Shown piece by piece: positions 22,829-31,306 of a stretch of DNA of 45,449 nt (positions are counted from its first letter, which is position 1; each line of letters starts with the position of its first letter). Position numbers and translations under genes: made by a program. Below the pieces are notes generated by a model. That model worked only from the letters and a program-made list of their open reading frames with translations, was not told where the DNA came from and did no database searches. The stretch lies in the NCBI RefSeq assembly GCF_013340935.1, contig NZ_WHOS01000056.1, forward strand, positions 1 through 45,449, written 5' to 3'. The DNA is from Azospirillum melinis. Lineage in GTDB: Bacteria; Pseudomonadota; Alphaproteobacteria; Azospirillales; Azospirillaceae.

Positions 22829-24334
22829 ATGCCGACCGCCAAGCAGCGCCTCACCCTTGCCGCCGCCGCCATTGCCACCGCCGCGCTGGCGCTGGCCGCC
22901 GCATCGCAGGCGGCGCTGGCCCAGCCGCGCACCGACCTCGTCGTCGGCATGGCGCTGGAGCCGCCGCATCTGGACCCCAGCGCCGGTGCGGCCGGGGCGA
23001 TCAAGGAAGTCACCTACGCCAACCTGTTCGAGCCGCTGCTGCGCGTCGATGCCGACGGCAGGCTGGTGCCCGGACTGGCGGAGCGCTGGAGCGTGTCGGA
23101 AGACGGGCTGACCTACCGCTTCAGCCTGCGTCCCAACGCGAAGTTCCACGACGGCACGACCGCCGATTCCGCCGACGTGAAGTTCACGCTCGACCGCGCC
23201 CGCGCCGCCGAGTCGGTGAACGCGCAGAAGGCCTATTTCGCCCCCATCGCCCAGGTGGAGACGCCGGACCCGCAGACGGCGGTCGTCACCCTGTCGCGCC
23301 CCGACGGCCTGTTCCTGTTCCACATGGCGAGCGGCGACGCCGCCATCGTCGCCCCGGAATCGGCGGCGACCAACAAGCAGAAGCCCGTCGGCACCGGCCC
23401 CTTCAAGTTCGACCGCTGGGTCGCCGGCGACCGCGTCGTGCTGGTGCGCAACCCCGATTATGACGGGGCGAAGCCGAAGATCGACCGCGTCACCTTCCGC
23501 TTCATTAGCGACCCCGCCGCCCAGGTGGCGGCGCTGAAGGCCGGCGACATCGATGCCTTCACCCTGTTCAGCACCTACGAGGCGCTGCCGGAATTCCGCA
23601 ACGACCCGAACTTCACGGTCATGGTCGGCTCGACGGAGGGCGAGACGCTGCTGTCGACCAACAATGCCCGCAAGCCCTTCGACGATGTCCGCGTCCGCCG
23701 CGCCATGGCCCATGCCATCGACCGCCAGACGCTGATCGAGGGCGTGCTCTACGGCAACGGCGTCGCCATCGGCAGCCATTTCCCGCCGCACCGCGAAGGC
23801 TATGTCGACCTGACCGGCCTCTACCCCTACGATCCGGCCAGGGCGAAGGCGCTGCTGGCCGAAGCCGGATATCCCAACGGTTTCGACACCACGCTGCGCC
23901 TGCCGCCGCCGCCCTACGCGCGCCGCGGCGGCGAACTGGTCGCCGCCATGCTGGCCGAGGTCGGCATCCGGGCGAAGATCGAGCCGGTGGAGTGGGCGGC
24001 CTGGCTGGAAAAGACGTTCAAGGGCAAGGATTACGATTTGACCATGATCGCCCATACCGAGCCGCTGGACATCGACATCTACGCCCGGCCCGACTACTAC
24101 TTCAATTACCGGAGCGAGCGCTTCAACGCCCTCAACGACGAGCTGAACCGCACCCAGGATCCGGCGAAGCGCAACGCCCTCTACGGCGAGGAGCAGAGGC
24201 TGCTGGCGGAAGATGCGGTCAACGGTTTCCTCTTCATGCTGCCGTCGGTGACGGTGCAGAAGGCGAACCTCAGCGGCATGTGGGTGAACCGCCCGGTCCA
24301 GGCCAACGACGTCACCGGCGTTTCCTGGAAGTGA
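22829..24334 (+). CDS. Peptide/nickel-type ABC transporter substrate-binding protein
   Basis: A 501-residue SBP_bac_5 protein with an Ala-rich signal peptide (about 1-31, cleavage near ALA). Typical family blocks are present: LEPPHLDP, YANLFEPLL, GLAERWSVSEDGLTYRF and KFHDGTTADSADVKFTL, split across the N-terminal lobe, and VGTGPFKFDRW. GGGGGAG precedes the ATG with a rather long spacer. It lies 112 bp after the YejA-like gene and 42 bp before the first permease, so it is probably the cognate binding protein of that permease pair. The ligand (oligopeptide, dipeptide, opine or other) cannot be read. Confidence 0.9.
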   Translation: MPTAKQRLTLAAAAIATAALALAAASQAALAQPRTDLVVGMALEPPHLDPSAGAAGAIKEVTYANLFEPLLRVDADGRLVPGLAERWSVSEDGLTYRFSLRPNAKFHDGTTADSADVKFTLDRARAAESVNAQKAYFAPIAQVETPDPQTAVVTLSRPDGLFLFHMASGDAAIVAPESAATNKQKPVGTGPFKFDRWVAGDRVVLVRNPDYDGAKPKIDRVTFRFISDPAAQVAALKAGDIDAFTLFSTYEALPEFRNDPNFTVMVGSTEGETLLSTNNARKPFDDVRVRRAMAHAIDRQTLIEGVLYGNGVAIGSHFPPHREGYVDLTGLYPYDPARAKALLAEAGYPNGFDTTLRLPPPPYARRGGELVAAMLAEVGIRAKIEPVEWAAWLEKTFKGKDYDLTMIAHTEPLDIDIYARPDYYFNYRSERFNALNDELNRTQDPAKRNALYGEEQRLLAEDAVNGFLFMLPSVTVQKANLSGMWVNRPVQANDVTGVSWK

Positions 24335-24376
24335 CGGCGAGGCAAATCGAGTTGGCCAAGTAAGGATAGCCCCCGC

Positions 24377-25339
24377 GTGCTTGCGTTCCTGCTGCGACGG
24401 CTGGTCAGCCTGACCGTCACCGTCTGGCTGGCCACCATCGTGGTCTTCACGGTGCTGCAGCTGGTTCCCGGCGACCCGGCGCTGCTGATGCTGGGCATCA
24501 ATGCCCAGCCCGACACGCTGGCGGCCCTGCGCAGCCAGATGGGCCTCGACCAGCCCATCCTTACCCGCTACCTGCACTGGGCCGGCGGGCTGGCGCGCGG
24601 CGATCTCGGCGTCAGCCTGACCTATGCCCGCCCGGTGGCCGATCTGGTGGCGGAGCGGCTAGCGGTGACCCTGCCGCTGTCCCTGCTGTCGCTCGTCCTC
24701 AGCACAATGCTGGCCCTGCCGCTCGGGCTGCTGGCGGCGGCGCGGCGGGGCAGGGGGAGCGACTGGGCGGTGCTGGGCTTCGCGCAGCTCGGCGTGTCGA
24801 TGCCCAGCTTCTGGATCGCCATCCTGCTGATCCTGCTGTTCTCGCTGACCCTGCACTGGTTCCCGGCCGGCGGCTTTCCCGGCTGGAGCGCCGGCGTCGG
24901 CCCGGCATTGCAGGCGCTGGTGCTGCCGGCGTTGGCGCTGGCGGTGCCGGAGGCCGCCATCCTCGCCCGCGTCACCCGCACCGCCGTGCTCGACACGCTG
25001 GGCGAGGACCATATCCGCACCGCCCGCGCCAAGGGGGTGGGCCGCATGGCCGTCCTGCTGCGCCATGCCCTGCCCAACGCCCTGATCCCGGTGGCGACGG
25101 TGCTGGGTTTGCAGATCTCCTTCCTGGTGGCGGGTGCTGTGGTGGTGGAGAATGTCTTCACCCTGCCGGGGCTGGGCCGGCTGCTCTATCAGGCCATCGG
25201 CCAGCGCGACCTGATCGTGGTGCAGGGGGTGGTCGTGCTGCTGGCGCTGTTCGTCGTGCTGGTGAACGCCCTGGTCGACATCGCCTGCGCGCTGGCCGAC
25301 CCACGGCCCCCGGCAACAGGGAACGGAGGAGCGTCGTGA
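24377..25339 (+). CDS. ABC transporter permease, DppB type
   Basis: A 320-residue inner-membrane protein with about six membrane helices. The N-terminal FLLRRLVSLTVTVWLA and QLVPGDPALLMLG, and the EAA loop DHIRTARAKGVG with HALPNALIP, mark the DppB/OppB family. The start is GTG 24377 with AAGGA upstream. Its stop overlaps the GTG of the next permease, so the two are translationally coupled. Confidence 0.93.
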   Translation: MLAFLLRRLVSLTVTVWLATIVVFTVLQLVPGDPALLMLGINAQPDTLAALRSQMGLDQPILTRYLHWAGGLARGDLGVSLTYARPVADLVAERLAVTLPLSLLSLVLSTMLALPLGLLAAARRGRGSDWAVLGFAQLGVSMPSFWIAILLILLFSLTLHWFPAGGFPGWSAGVGPALQALVLPALALAVPEAAILARVTRTAVLDTLGEDHIRTARAKGVGRMAVLLRHALPNALIPVATVLGLQISFLVAGAVVVENVFTLPGLGRLLYQAIGQRDLIVVQGVVVLLALFVVLVNALVDIACALADPRPPATGNGGAS

Positions 25340-26163
25340 AGCGCCGCCTTCCGCTCTCCCTCCATCTCGGCGCCGGGCTGACCCTGCTGCTGGTCGCCAT
25401 GGCGCTCCTGTCGCTGCTGTGGACGCCCTATCCGGCGGAGCAGGTGCGGGTGATCGCCCGGCTGAAGCCGCCCACTGCCGCCCACTGGCTCGGCACCGAC
25501 CATTTCGGGCGGGACGTGCTGTCGATGATCATGGTCGGCGCCCGCAACTCTCTGGCCGTCGGCGCGGCGGCGGTCGGGCTGGGGCTGCTGGGCGGGGTGC
25601 CGCTGGGGCTGCTGGCTGCCGCGCTCGGGCGCTGGGGGGACGAGGCGGTGGCGCGGCTGGGCGATCTGGTCTTCGCCTTTCCCGCCGTGCTGACGGCGAT
25701 CCTGCTGACCGCCGCCCTGGGCGCCGGGGCGATCAACGTTGTCGTGGCGCTGGCCCTGTTCAACGCCGCGGTGCTGGCCCGCGTTGCCCGCGGTGCCGCG
25801 CTGGCGGTGTGGCGGCGTCCGTTCGTCGGGGCGGCGCTGGCGCTGGGGCGGGGACCGCTGTCGGTGACGCTGGTGCATGTGCTGCCCAACATCGCCGGCA
25901 TCGTCGTGGTCCAGGCCACGATCCTGTTCGCCGTCGCCATCGTCAACGAGGCGGCGCTGAGCTATCTCGGCCTCGGCATCCAGCCGCCCAGCCCCAGCTG
26001 GGGCAAGATGCTGGGCGACGCCCAGACCCACCTGTTCACCGCCCCGTTGCAGGCGGTCTTTCCCGGCATCGCGATTGCGCTCTGCGTCATGGGGCTGACG
26101 ATGCTGGGGGATGGCTTGCGCGACTGGCTCGACCCGCGGCACCGGTCGTCCGGGATACTATGA
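25336..26163 (+). CDS. ABC transporter permease, DppC type
   Basis: A 275-residue membrane partner of the preceding permease. HWLGTDHFGRDVLSM near the N-terminus, the EAA-type loop ALALGRGPLSVTLVHVLPN and the C-terminal EAALSYLGLGIQPPSPSWG are diagnostic for DppC/OppC. It starts at GTG 25336, overlapping the upstream stop (GTGA). The gene ends 25 bp before a convergent gene, so no dppD/dppF-type ATPase is encoded in this cluster. Confidence 0.93.
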   Translation: MKRRLPLSLHLGAGLTLLLVAMALLSLLWTPYPAEQVRVIARLKPPTAAHWLGTDHFGRDVLSMIMVGARNSLAVGAAAVGLGLLGGVPLGLLAAALGRWGDEAVARLGDLVFAFPAVLTAILLTAALGAGAINVVVALALFNAAVLARVARGAALAVWRRPFVGAALALGRGPLSVTLVHVLPNIAGIVVVQATILFAVAIVNEAALSYLGLGIQPPSPSWGKMLGDAQTHLFTAPLQAVFPGIAIALCVMGLTMLGDGLRDWLDPRHRSSGIL

Positions 26164-26188
26164 GCCGGGGTGATGTGAGAGGCAGGGC

Positions 26189-27841
26189 TCACCCCGTCTG
26201 CCGTGTCCGCTCCGACAGTTCGATCAGGTCCATCAGCTCGTTGCTCTTCCAATAGCGCGACTTGCCCACCTCGGTGCGCGCCGTGGCGACGAGGTCGTCG
26301 ATGATCGCCTGCTCGTCGCCGCCAAGCGCGCCGCCGCGCTCCAGGCGGTGCGACAGCAGGCGGGTCATGTTGTGGCTGAAGGTGGGAATCCAGGCGCTGA
26401 CCCGCTGGCCGAACACGCCGGCGATGGCGTTGATGCGCAGCAGATGCTCCATCCGCTCGTCGAGCGGGTCGGCGTCCTCGAACTTCATCGCCTTCTCGAC
26501 GTTGGCGCGCAGCTCCTCCAGCAGGGTTTCGCGCCACTTCACCAGATCGTAGGTCTCGAAGCCGAAGTCGCGCGACATCGCCTGCCAGCGCCACAGCAGC
26601 CGGTCCAGCCAGACGATGTCGGCATGGTCGATCACCGGCTGGCGCCGGGCGGCGGCGGCCTGGGCGGAGCGTTCCATCGCCACCGCGGCGACGCGGCTGC
26701 CGATGATCTTCGCCGCCTGGGTCCAGGCATTGCGGAAGGCCGGCTCGCTGCGCCGGTCCTCCATCAGGCCGGCCGAGGTCGCCGCGTGGACCAGCTGGTC
26801 CAGCCGCTGCACCAGCGCCTCCAGCCGCGCCTTCTCCTTGGCGCTGGGCCGGATGGCGGAGCCGGGGACCCGCTCGTTCAGCTTCAGGACGACGCTCAGC
26901 GCCGCGGTCAGCGCGCGGGTGACGCCGATGAAATGGCCGGTCAGCGCCGCGGTCATGGCGTCGCCGCGGCCGGGATCGACGCCGCTCTGCCGGATATAGA
27001 GCGCCGCCACCGGATAGTTGCGCTTCACCGACAGCACCGACAGCGGCAGCATGGCCGCCAGATCGTCGCCGCAGCGGTCGCGCAGCGATTCGGTGGCGTC
27101 CAGCAGCAGGTCGGCCAGCCGGTTCGCCTCCATCTCGCTGCTGCAACTGGCGGGGAAATCCTCCAGCCGGTCGGCGACCGGCTTCACCGGCCCTTCTGCG
27201 CCTGTCAGGACCAGATGCATCAGCCGCAGCGTGGCGAGGTCGATGTGCGGCGTCTTTTCCAGAAAGCCCGACATCAGGCGGGTGCGGCGCGGCCGGTTGC
27301 GCGACATGCCGGCCAGCAGCTCGTCCGCCGCCTTCTTGTTCGCCAGCACGGCGTCGAGATGCTTCACCGACGCGACGCGCATCCGCTCCTTCATCACCAT
27401 GGCGACGGGGGAGCGCAGGATGCGGTCGATCACGTCGCCGCGCGCCATCTCGTCCAGCGTTTCCTGCGCCTCGACCGCCAGCAGGGGGAAGGCGTCGCGG
27501 CTCAGCGCCTCCCACAGGGCGCCGACATCGACCCGTTGCAGCATGCCGGGGATCGAGACGCCGGAATGGTACAGCACGTCGTCGTCGATCAGGAAGGCTT
27601 CGAACAGGTTGGTGAACAGGCGGCGGGCGCGGTTGGTGCGCTGGCGGTTCAGATACTCGATGACATACTGGCGGACGAGCTGGACCCGGTCGGTCGGCTC
27701 GCTGTCCATGCCTTCGATCTCGCTCAGCAGGCTGTAGACGAGGCTGGCCGGCAGCCGCGTCACCAGGGCGTCGATCTTCTGGCGCAGGTCTTCCTGATGC
27801 AGCTCATCCGGGCGCAGGTCGCCGGTCAATTCGTCGCTCAT
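26189..27841 (-). CDS. Unrecognised 550-residue soluble protein
   Basis: I do not recognise this protein. It is predicted to be mostly alpha-helical, soluble and charged, without signal peptide, membrane segment, P-loop or metal-binding cluster. The N-terminal 60 residues are acidic and Gln/Asp-rich. The body contains many Leu/Ala/Arg heptad-like stretches, and a Trp-containing patch (WLDRLLWRWQAMSRDFGFE) sits near residue 420. It has normal neighbourhood codon use, so it is not an obvious import. It follows gpt on the same strand after about 175 bp containing an AT-rich stretch (near 27905-27935) that may be its promoter. It is probably a lineage-specific conserved protein. No function is proposed. 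Confidence 0.8.
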   Translation of the reverse strand: MSDELTGDLRPDELHQEDLRQKIDALVTRLPASLVYSLLSEIEGMDSEPTDRVQLVRQYVIEYLNRQRTNRARRLFTNLFEAFLIDDDVLYHSGVSIPGMLQRVDVGALWEALSRDAFPLLAVEAQETLDEMARGDVIDRILRSPVAMVMKERMRVASVKHLDAVLANKKAADELLAGMSRNRPRRTRLMSGFLEKTPHIDLATLRLMHLVLTGAEGPVKPVADRLEDFPASCSSEMEANRLADLLLDATESLRDRCGDDLAAMLPLSVLSVKRNYPVAALYIRQSGVDPGRGDAMTAALTGHFIGVTRALTAALSVVLKLNERVPGSAIRPSAKEKARLEALVQRLDQLVHAATSAGLMEDRRSEPAFRNAWTQAAKIIGSRVAAVAMERSAQAAAARRQPVIDHADIVWLDRLLWRWQAMSRDFGFETYDLVKWRETLLEELRANVEKAMKFEDADPLDERMEHLLRINAIAGVFGQRVSAWIPTFSHNMTRLLSHRLERGGALGGDEQAIIDDLVATARTEVGKSRYWKSNELMDLIELSERTRQTG

Positions 27842-28016
27842 GCGCGGGCCGCCACGCGATGTTGAAGGCGTCGGCGGGCGCAGGCGCTCCGCCGCGCGTC
27901 ATTTAGGACGCAAACTGTAAATTTTTATGTAATGAACCGGTTGCGGCCTCCCCGCCCGGATGGGGCCGGACGGGAAGGCCGCGCCCCGCTCTGGGGCCGC
28001 CGGTCCAGGGCGCCGG

Positions 28017-28511
28017 TCAGCCGTTCCGCTGCTTGGCGATCGGCTGCGAGAATTGCAGCTCGATGTCCCAGGGGAAGTGGATCCAGGTGTCCTGGCTGAC
28101 TTCGGTGATGAAGGTGTCGACCAGCGGCCGGCCGGCCGGCTTGGCGTAGACGGTGGCGAAATGCGCCTTCGGCAGCATCTTGCGCACGATCTCCGCCGTC
28201 TTGCCGGTGTCCACCAGGTCGTCGATGATCAGCCAGCCCTCGCCGTCGCCGGCGTTGGCGCCTTCGACGCCCTTCAGGATCGTCGCGTTGCGCTGCTGCT
28301 GGTGGTCATAGCTGGAGACGCAGACGGTGTCGATCATGCGGATCTCAAGCTCGCGCGCGATGATCGCCGCGGGAACCATGCCGCCGCGCGTGATCGCGAT
28401 GATGCCCTTCCACGGGCCGCGGTCGATCAGGCGCCAGGCCAGCGCCTTGGCATTGCGGTGGAGCTCTTCCCAGGACACCGGGAAATGCTTGTTGAAGGGG
28501 GCTTCGGCCAC
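28017..28511 (-). CDS. gpt: Xanthine-guanine phosphoribosyltransferase
   Basis: Salvages guanine, xanthine and to a lesser degree hypoxanthine to their nucleotides with PRPP. The 164-residue type I phosphoribosyltransferase has the PRPP loop LIIDDLVDTGKT (94-105), an early ITRGGMVPA loop and SSYDHQQQ. The length is close to the 152-residue E. coli enzyme. The start is GTG 28511 with GGAGAG about eight bases upstream; the open frame beyond it has no family similarity. Divergent from the first tRNA-Arg gene. Confidence 0.92.
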   Translation of the reverse strand: MAEAPFNKHFPVSWEELHRNAKALAWRLIDRGPWKGIIAITRGGMVPAAIIARELEIRMIDTVCVSSYDHQQQRNATILKGVEGANAGDGEGWLIIDDLVDTGKTAEIVRKMLPKAHFATVYAKPAGRPLVDTFITEVSQDTWIHFPWDIELQFSQPIAKQRNG

Positions 28512-28672
28512 GGTACTGACTCTCCAAAAACAGCAAGTGGACTGTATAACCCAGCCGCCGCCGCCCGGCAATCCGGGGCGATTCGGCCGTCCGGGACCCA
28601 CGGTCGCAGGGGGCGTCGCAGGGGCTGCCGCAGGGGGCTCCCGGCCGGGGCGAAAATTCGTGAAAAAAGCGC

Positions 28673-28701
28673 TTGCGGGGCAGGGGGCTTCTGAGTATGT
28701 T
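28673..28701 (+). promoter_or_regulatory. Promoter of the first tRNA-Arg
   Basis: TTGCGG (28673-28678), a 17-base spacer and TATGTT (28696-28701), then the GC-rich discriminator GCGCGCC. The same arrangement, with GAGTA-GTTGCGCGCCTCGACGCC shared at and after the -10, precedes the second copy, which strengthens the call. A GC-rich discriminator fits growth-rate/ppGpp control. Confidence 0.75.
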
Positions 28702-28755
28702 GCGCGCCTCGACGCCGACGGCCTGCCGCCGACGCCGGGACAGACGATGGATAAA

Positions 28756-28832
28756 GCGCCCGTAGCTCAGCTGGATAGAGCATCAGACTACGAATCTGAG
28801 GGTCAGGAGTTCGAATCTCTTCGGGCGCGCCA
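28756..28832 (+). tRNA. tRNA-Arg (anticodon ACG), copy 1
   Basis: A 77-nt cloverleaf: acceptor GCGCCCG/CGGGCGC, D-arm GCTC/GAGC, anticodon stem TCAGA/TCTGA with loop CTACGAA (ACG, read as inosine-CG, decoding CGU/CGC/CGA), T-arm AGGAG/CTCTT with loop TTCGAAT, discriminator G and encoded CCA. Identical to the copy at 29030-29106. Confidence 0.97.
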
Positions 28833-28852
28833 TCCTTCCCGTTCGACACACG

Positions 28853-28874
28853 GGCCACCTCCTGGGTGGCCTTT
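28853..28874 (+). terminator. Terminator of tRNA-Arg copy 1
   Basis: A 7-bp stem GGCCACC/GGTGGCC with loop TCCTG followed by TTTGTCGTC, 20 bases after the tRNA. The second copy has a matching hairpin with the same TTTGTCGT tail. Confidence 0.75.
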
Positions 28875-28936
28875 GTCGTCTGGGACTTCGTCGAAATCCG
28901 CCGCTCGGCGCCGGTGTTTTTCTTCGCGAAAATCGC

Positions 28937-28965
28937 TTGCCTTCGATGACGGATTTGAGTAGGTT
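28937..28965 (+). promoter_or_regulatory. Promoter of the second tRNA-Arg
   Basis: TTGCCT (28937-28942), a 17-base spacer and TAGGTT (28960-28965), with the same discriminator as copy 1. The -10 is one base further from consensus, so this copy may be weaker. Confidence 0.7.
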
Positions 28966-29029
28966 GCGCGCCTCGACGCCGGGGGAGACTTCGACGGCGA
29001 GACGTTTGGCAGTAAGTTCTGTGGATAAG

Positions 29030-29106
29030 GCGCCCGTAGCTCAGCTGGATAGAGCATCAGACTACGAATCTGAGGGTCAGGAGTTCGAATCTCTTCGGGC
29101 GCGCCA
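29030..29106 (+). tRNA. tRNA-Arg (anticodon ACG), copy 2
   Basis: Identical over all 77 nt to copy 1, 274 bp downstream, with its own promoter and terminator. Flanking similarity (promoter -10 to +15, and terminator) indicates a segmental tandem duplication whose spacers have diverged. Confidence 0.97.
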
Positions 29107-29134
29107 TCCTCCAAGAGCACAATGATCGACATGC

Positions 29135-29160
29135 AAGGCCGCCTCCGGGCGGCCTTTGTC
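29135..29160 (+). terminator. Terminator of tRNA-Arg copy 2
   Basis: A 9-bp stem AAGGCCGCC/GGCGGCCTT around the loop TCCG, followed by TGTCGTTTGGGGTT, 28 bases past the tRNA. Related in sequence to the copy 1 terminator. Confidence 0.75.
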
Positions 29161-29250
29161 GTTTGGGGTTCCGCTTATGAGCCTCGTCGCGCTGGCGCAA
29201 GCCATGGTGGCTCCTCTACACTTGGGGCCCGCACCACTGGATGCATGGCC

Positions 29251-30201
29251 ATGCCCCGCAGCGACTTCTATCCGCCCATCGACCCGTTCCAGAACGGCAC
29301 GATCGCCGTCGACGGGATCCACACGGTTTATTGGGAGCAGGCGGGCAACCCGCGCGGCGTGCCGGTGATGTTCCTGCATGGCGGTCCGGGGGCCGGCGCC
29401 TCGCCCACCCACCGCCGCTTCTTCGATCCCGCCCATTACCGCATCATCGTGATGGACCAGCGCGGCGCCGGCCGTTCCACCCCGCTGGGCGAAACGCGCG
29501 AGAACACCACCGAACGGCTGGTCGAGGACATCGAGACGCTGCGCCGCCATCTCGGCATCGAGCGCTGGCACCTGTTCGGCGGCTCCTGGGGTTCGACGCT
29601 GGCGCTCTCCTATGCCCAGACCCATCCGGACCGCTGCCTGGGGCTGATCCTGCGCGGCATCTTCCTGATGCGGAAGAGCGAGATCGACTGGTTCCTCTAC
29701 TCCATGCGCATCCTCTTCCCCGAGGCCTGGGCCGCCTTCGCCGGCCATATCCCGGAGGACGAGCGCGGCGACCTGCTGGAGGCCTTCTGGAGGCGGCTCG
29801 ATTCGTCCGACCCGGCGGTGCGCATGGCCGCGGCCCGGGTGTGGAGCATCTATGAGGGAAGCTGCTCCTCGCTTCTGCCATCGCCCGACCTGATCGCGGC
29901 CAGCGGCGAGGACCGCCACGCCCTGGGTCTGGCGCGGATCGAGGCGCATTACTTCCGCTCCAACCGCTTCACGCCGGAGGACAAGCTCCTGCGCGACGTC
30001 GACCGCATCCGCCATCTGCCGGCGGTGATTGTGCAGGGCCGCTACGACATCGTCTGCCCGGTGATCTCCGCCGACGCGCTGCACCGCGCCTGGCCGGAGG
30101 CCGACTACCGCATCGTCCCCGACGCCGGCCATTCCGCCATGGAGCCCGGCATCCGCGCCGCGCTGATCCAGGCGACCGAGCGGTTTAAAGAGTATCGGTG
30201 A
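29251..30201 (+). CDS. pip: Proline iminopeptidase
   Basis: An alpha/beta-hydrolase that removes N-terminal proline from peptides. The 316 residues show the oxyanion segment HGGPGAG (43-49), MDQRGAGRS, nucleophile Ser112 in GGSWGS, the acid in GRYDIVCP and catalytic His in DAGHSAMEPG. N-terminal FYPPIDPFQNG matches the S33 bacterial family. An ATG six bases upstream (29245) is also in frame; the ribosome site is weak for both. Confidence 0.93.
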   Translation: MPRSDFYPPIDPFQNGTIAVDGIHTVYWEQAGNPRGVPVMFLHGGPGAGASPTHRRFFDPAHYRIIVMDQRGAGRSTPLGETRENTTERLVEDIETLRRHLGIERWHLFGGSWGSTLALSYAQTHPDRCLGLILRGIFLMRKSEIDWFLYSMRILFPEAWAAFAGHIPEDERGDLLEAFWRRLDSSDPAVRMAAARVWSIYEGSCSSLLPSPDLIAASGEDRHALGLARIEAHYFRSNRFTPEDKLLRDVDRIRHLPAVIVQGRYDIVCPVISADALHRAWPEADYRIVPDAGHSAMEPGIRAALIQATERFKEYR

Positions 30202-30240
30202 CGGGCGTTTCGGGGAGTCGCTGAGCAGGGGACAAGATCG

Positions 30241-30375
30241 ACACGGATGTCACGGATTTAGACACGGATTACACGGATTTTTCTTGAGCTTGGCGGCGCC
30301 TGCACATTTCCCGGAGGCAGCGGCTTCGAGACGCCACATCCGTGAAATCCGTGCTTCAATCCGTGACATCCGTGT
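30241..30375. repeat. Inverted array of CACGGAT repeats
   Basis: The left arm (30241-30280) has four CACGGAT units; the right arm (30336-30375) has four ATCCGTG units. The outermost 18 bases of each arm (30241-30258 and 30358-30375) are perfect reverse complements, and the inner units match less well. The 55-bp centre is unique. Transcribed, it would fold into a long interrupted hairpin. It lies between pip and mutM and is far less GC-rich than the neighbouring genes. Probably a dispersed intergenic repeat family; a protein-binding array is the alternative. Confidence 0.85.
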
Positions 30376-30451
30376 TCATCTTGCCCGCCGCTCCCGCACT
30401 CTCCAAGCAACCGCCCTTGCGCCAATCCCCCTCCCACCCCACACTCTGCCG

Positions 30452-31294
30452 ATGCCTGAACTTCCCGAAGTCGAGACGGTGTGCCGGGGCCTCGCCCCGC
30501 ATCTCGAAGGCCGGCGGCTGGTCCGTGTGGAGCAGCGGCGGCCGAACCTGCGCACCCCCTTTCCGCCGCGCTTCTGCGAAAGGCTGACCGGGCGCGTGGT
30601 CGAGGCGGTGCGGCGGCGCGCCAAATACATCCTGATGCATCTGGATGACGGCGGCGTGCTGATCGCCCATCTCGGCATGTCCGGCCGCATGATCATCGCG
30701 CCGGAACGGCCCGATGCCTTCGACAAGCACGATCATGTGGTGTTCGAGACCGATGCCGGCACCATCGTCACCTTCAACGACGCCCGCCGCTTCGGGTTGA
30801 TGGACCTGACGGTGGCCGACGCGCTGGGCGACCACCCGATGCTGCGCAATCTGGGGCCGGAGCCGCTCGGCAACGAATTCTCCGGCCCCGACCTCGCCCG
30901 CCGTCTGGCCGGCAAGATCACCCCGATCAAGGCCGCCCTGCTCGACCAGAGCATCGTCGCCGGCTTGGGCAACATCTATGTGTCGGAGGCGCTCTACCGA
31001 TCCGGCATCCTGCCGACCCGGACCGCCGCCAGCCTGACCGCCGGGGAGGTCGACCGCCTCGCCGCCGCGGTGCGCGAGGTGCTGGAGCGCGCCATCGCCG
31101 CCGGCGGCTCCTCGCTTCGCGATTACCGGCAGGCATCGGGGGAGCTGGGCTATTTCCAGCACCAGTTCGCCGTCTACGACCGGGAGGGGGAGGGCTGCCC
31201 CGATTGCGACTGCGACCGCGCCCGGACGGGGGGCGTTCAGCGGATTGTACAGTCAGGCCGCTCGACTTTCTTTTGTGCGGCGCGCCAACGGTGA
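30452..31294 (+). CDS. mutM: Formamidopyrimidine-DNA glycosylase with altered zinc finger
   Basis: Removes 8-oxoguanine and formamidopyrimidines from DNA and cleaves the abasic site. The 280-residue protein starts MPELPEVE with catalytic Pro2 and Glu3 and keeps Lys58 in RRAKYIL, plus LGNIYVSEAL of the helix-two-turn-helix. The C-terminal zinc finger is unusual: Cys249 and Cys252 are followed by an insertion with an extra Cys254, then Cys275 in RSTFFCAARQR, where the usual fourth cysteine (CxxC) is Arg278. Either Cys254 substitutes, zinc is not bound, or a base error occurred. The rest is intact, so the gene is probably active. Confidence 0.93.
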   Translation: MPELPEVETVCRGLAPHLEGRRLVRVEQRRPNLRTPFPPRFCERLTGRVVEAVRRRAKYILMHLDDGGVLIAHLGMSGRMIIAPERPDAFDKHDHVVFETDAGTIVTFNDARRFGLMDLTVADALGDHPMLRNLGPEPLGNEFSGPDLARRLAGKITPIKAALLDQSIVAGLGNIYVSEALYRSGILPTRTAASLTAGEVDRLAAAVREVLERAIAAGGSSLRDYRQASGELGYFQHQFAVYDREGEGCPDCDCDRARTGGVQRIVQSGRSTFFCAARQR

Positions 31295-31306
31295 TATAGC
31301 TGGGGC

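Noticed and set aside
30241..30375. CRISPR array
   Set aside because: Units are only 7-9 bp, arranged in opposite orientations, with no uniform repeat-spacer alternation and no cas genes.
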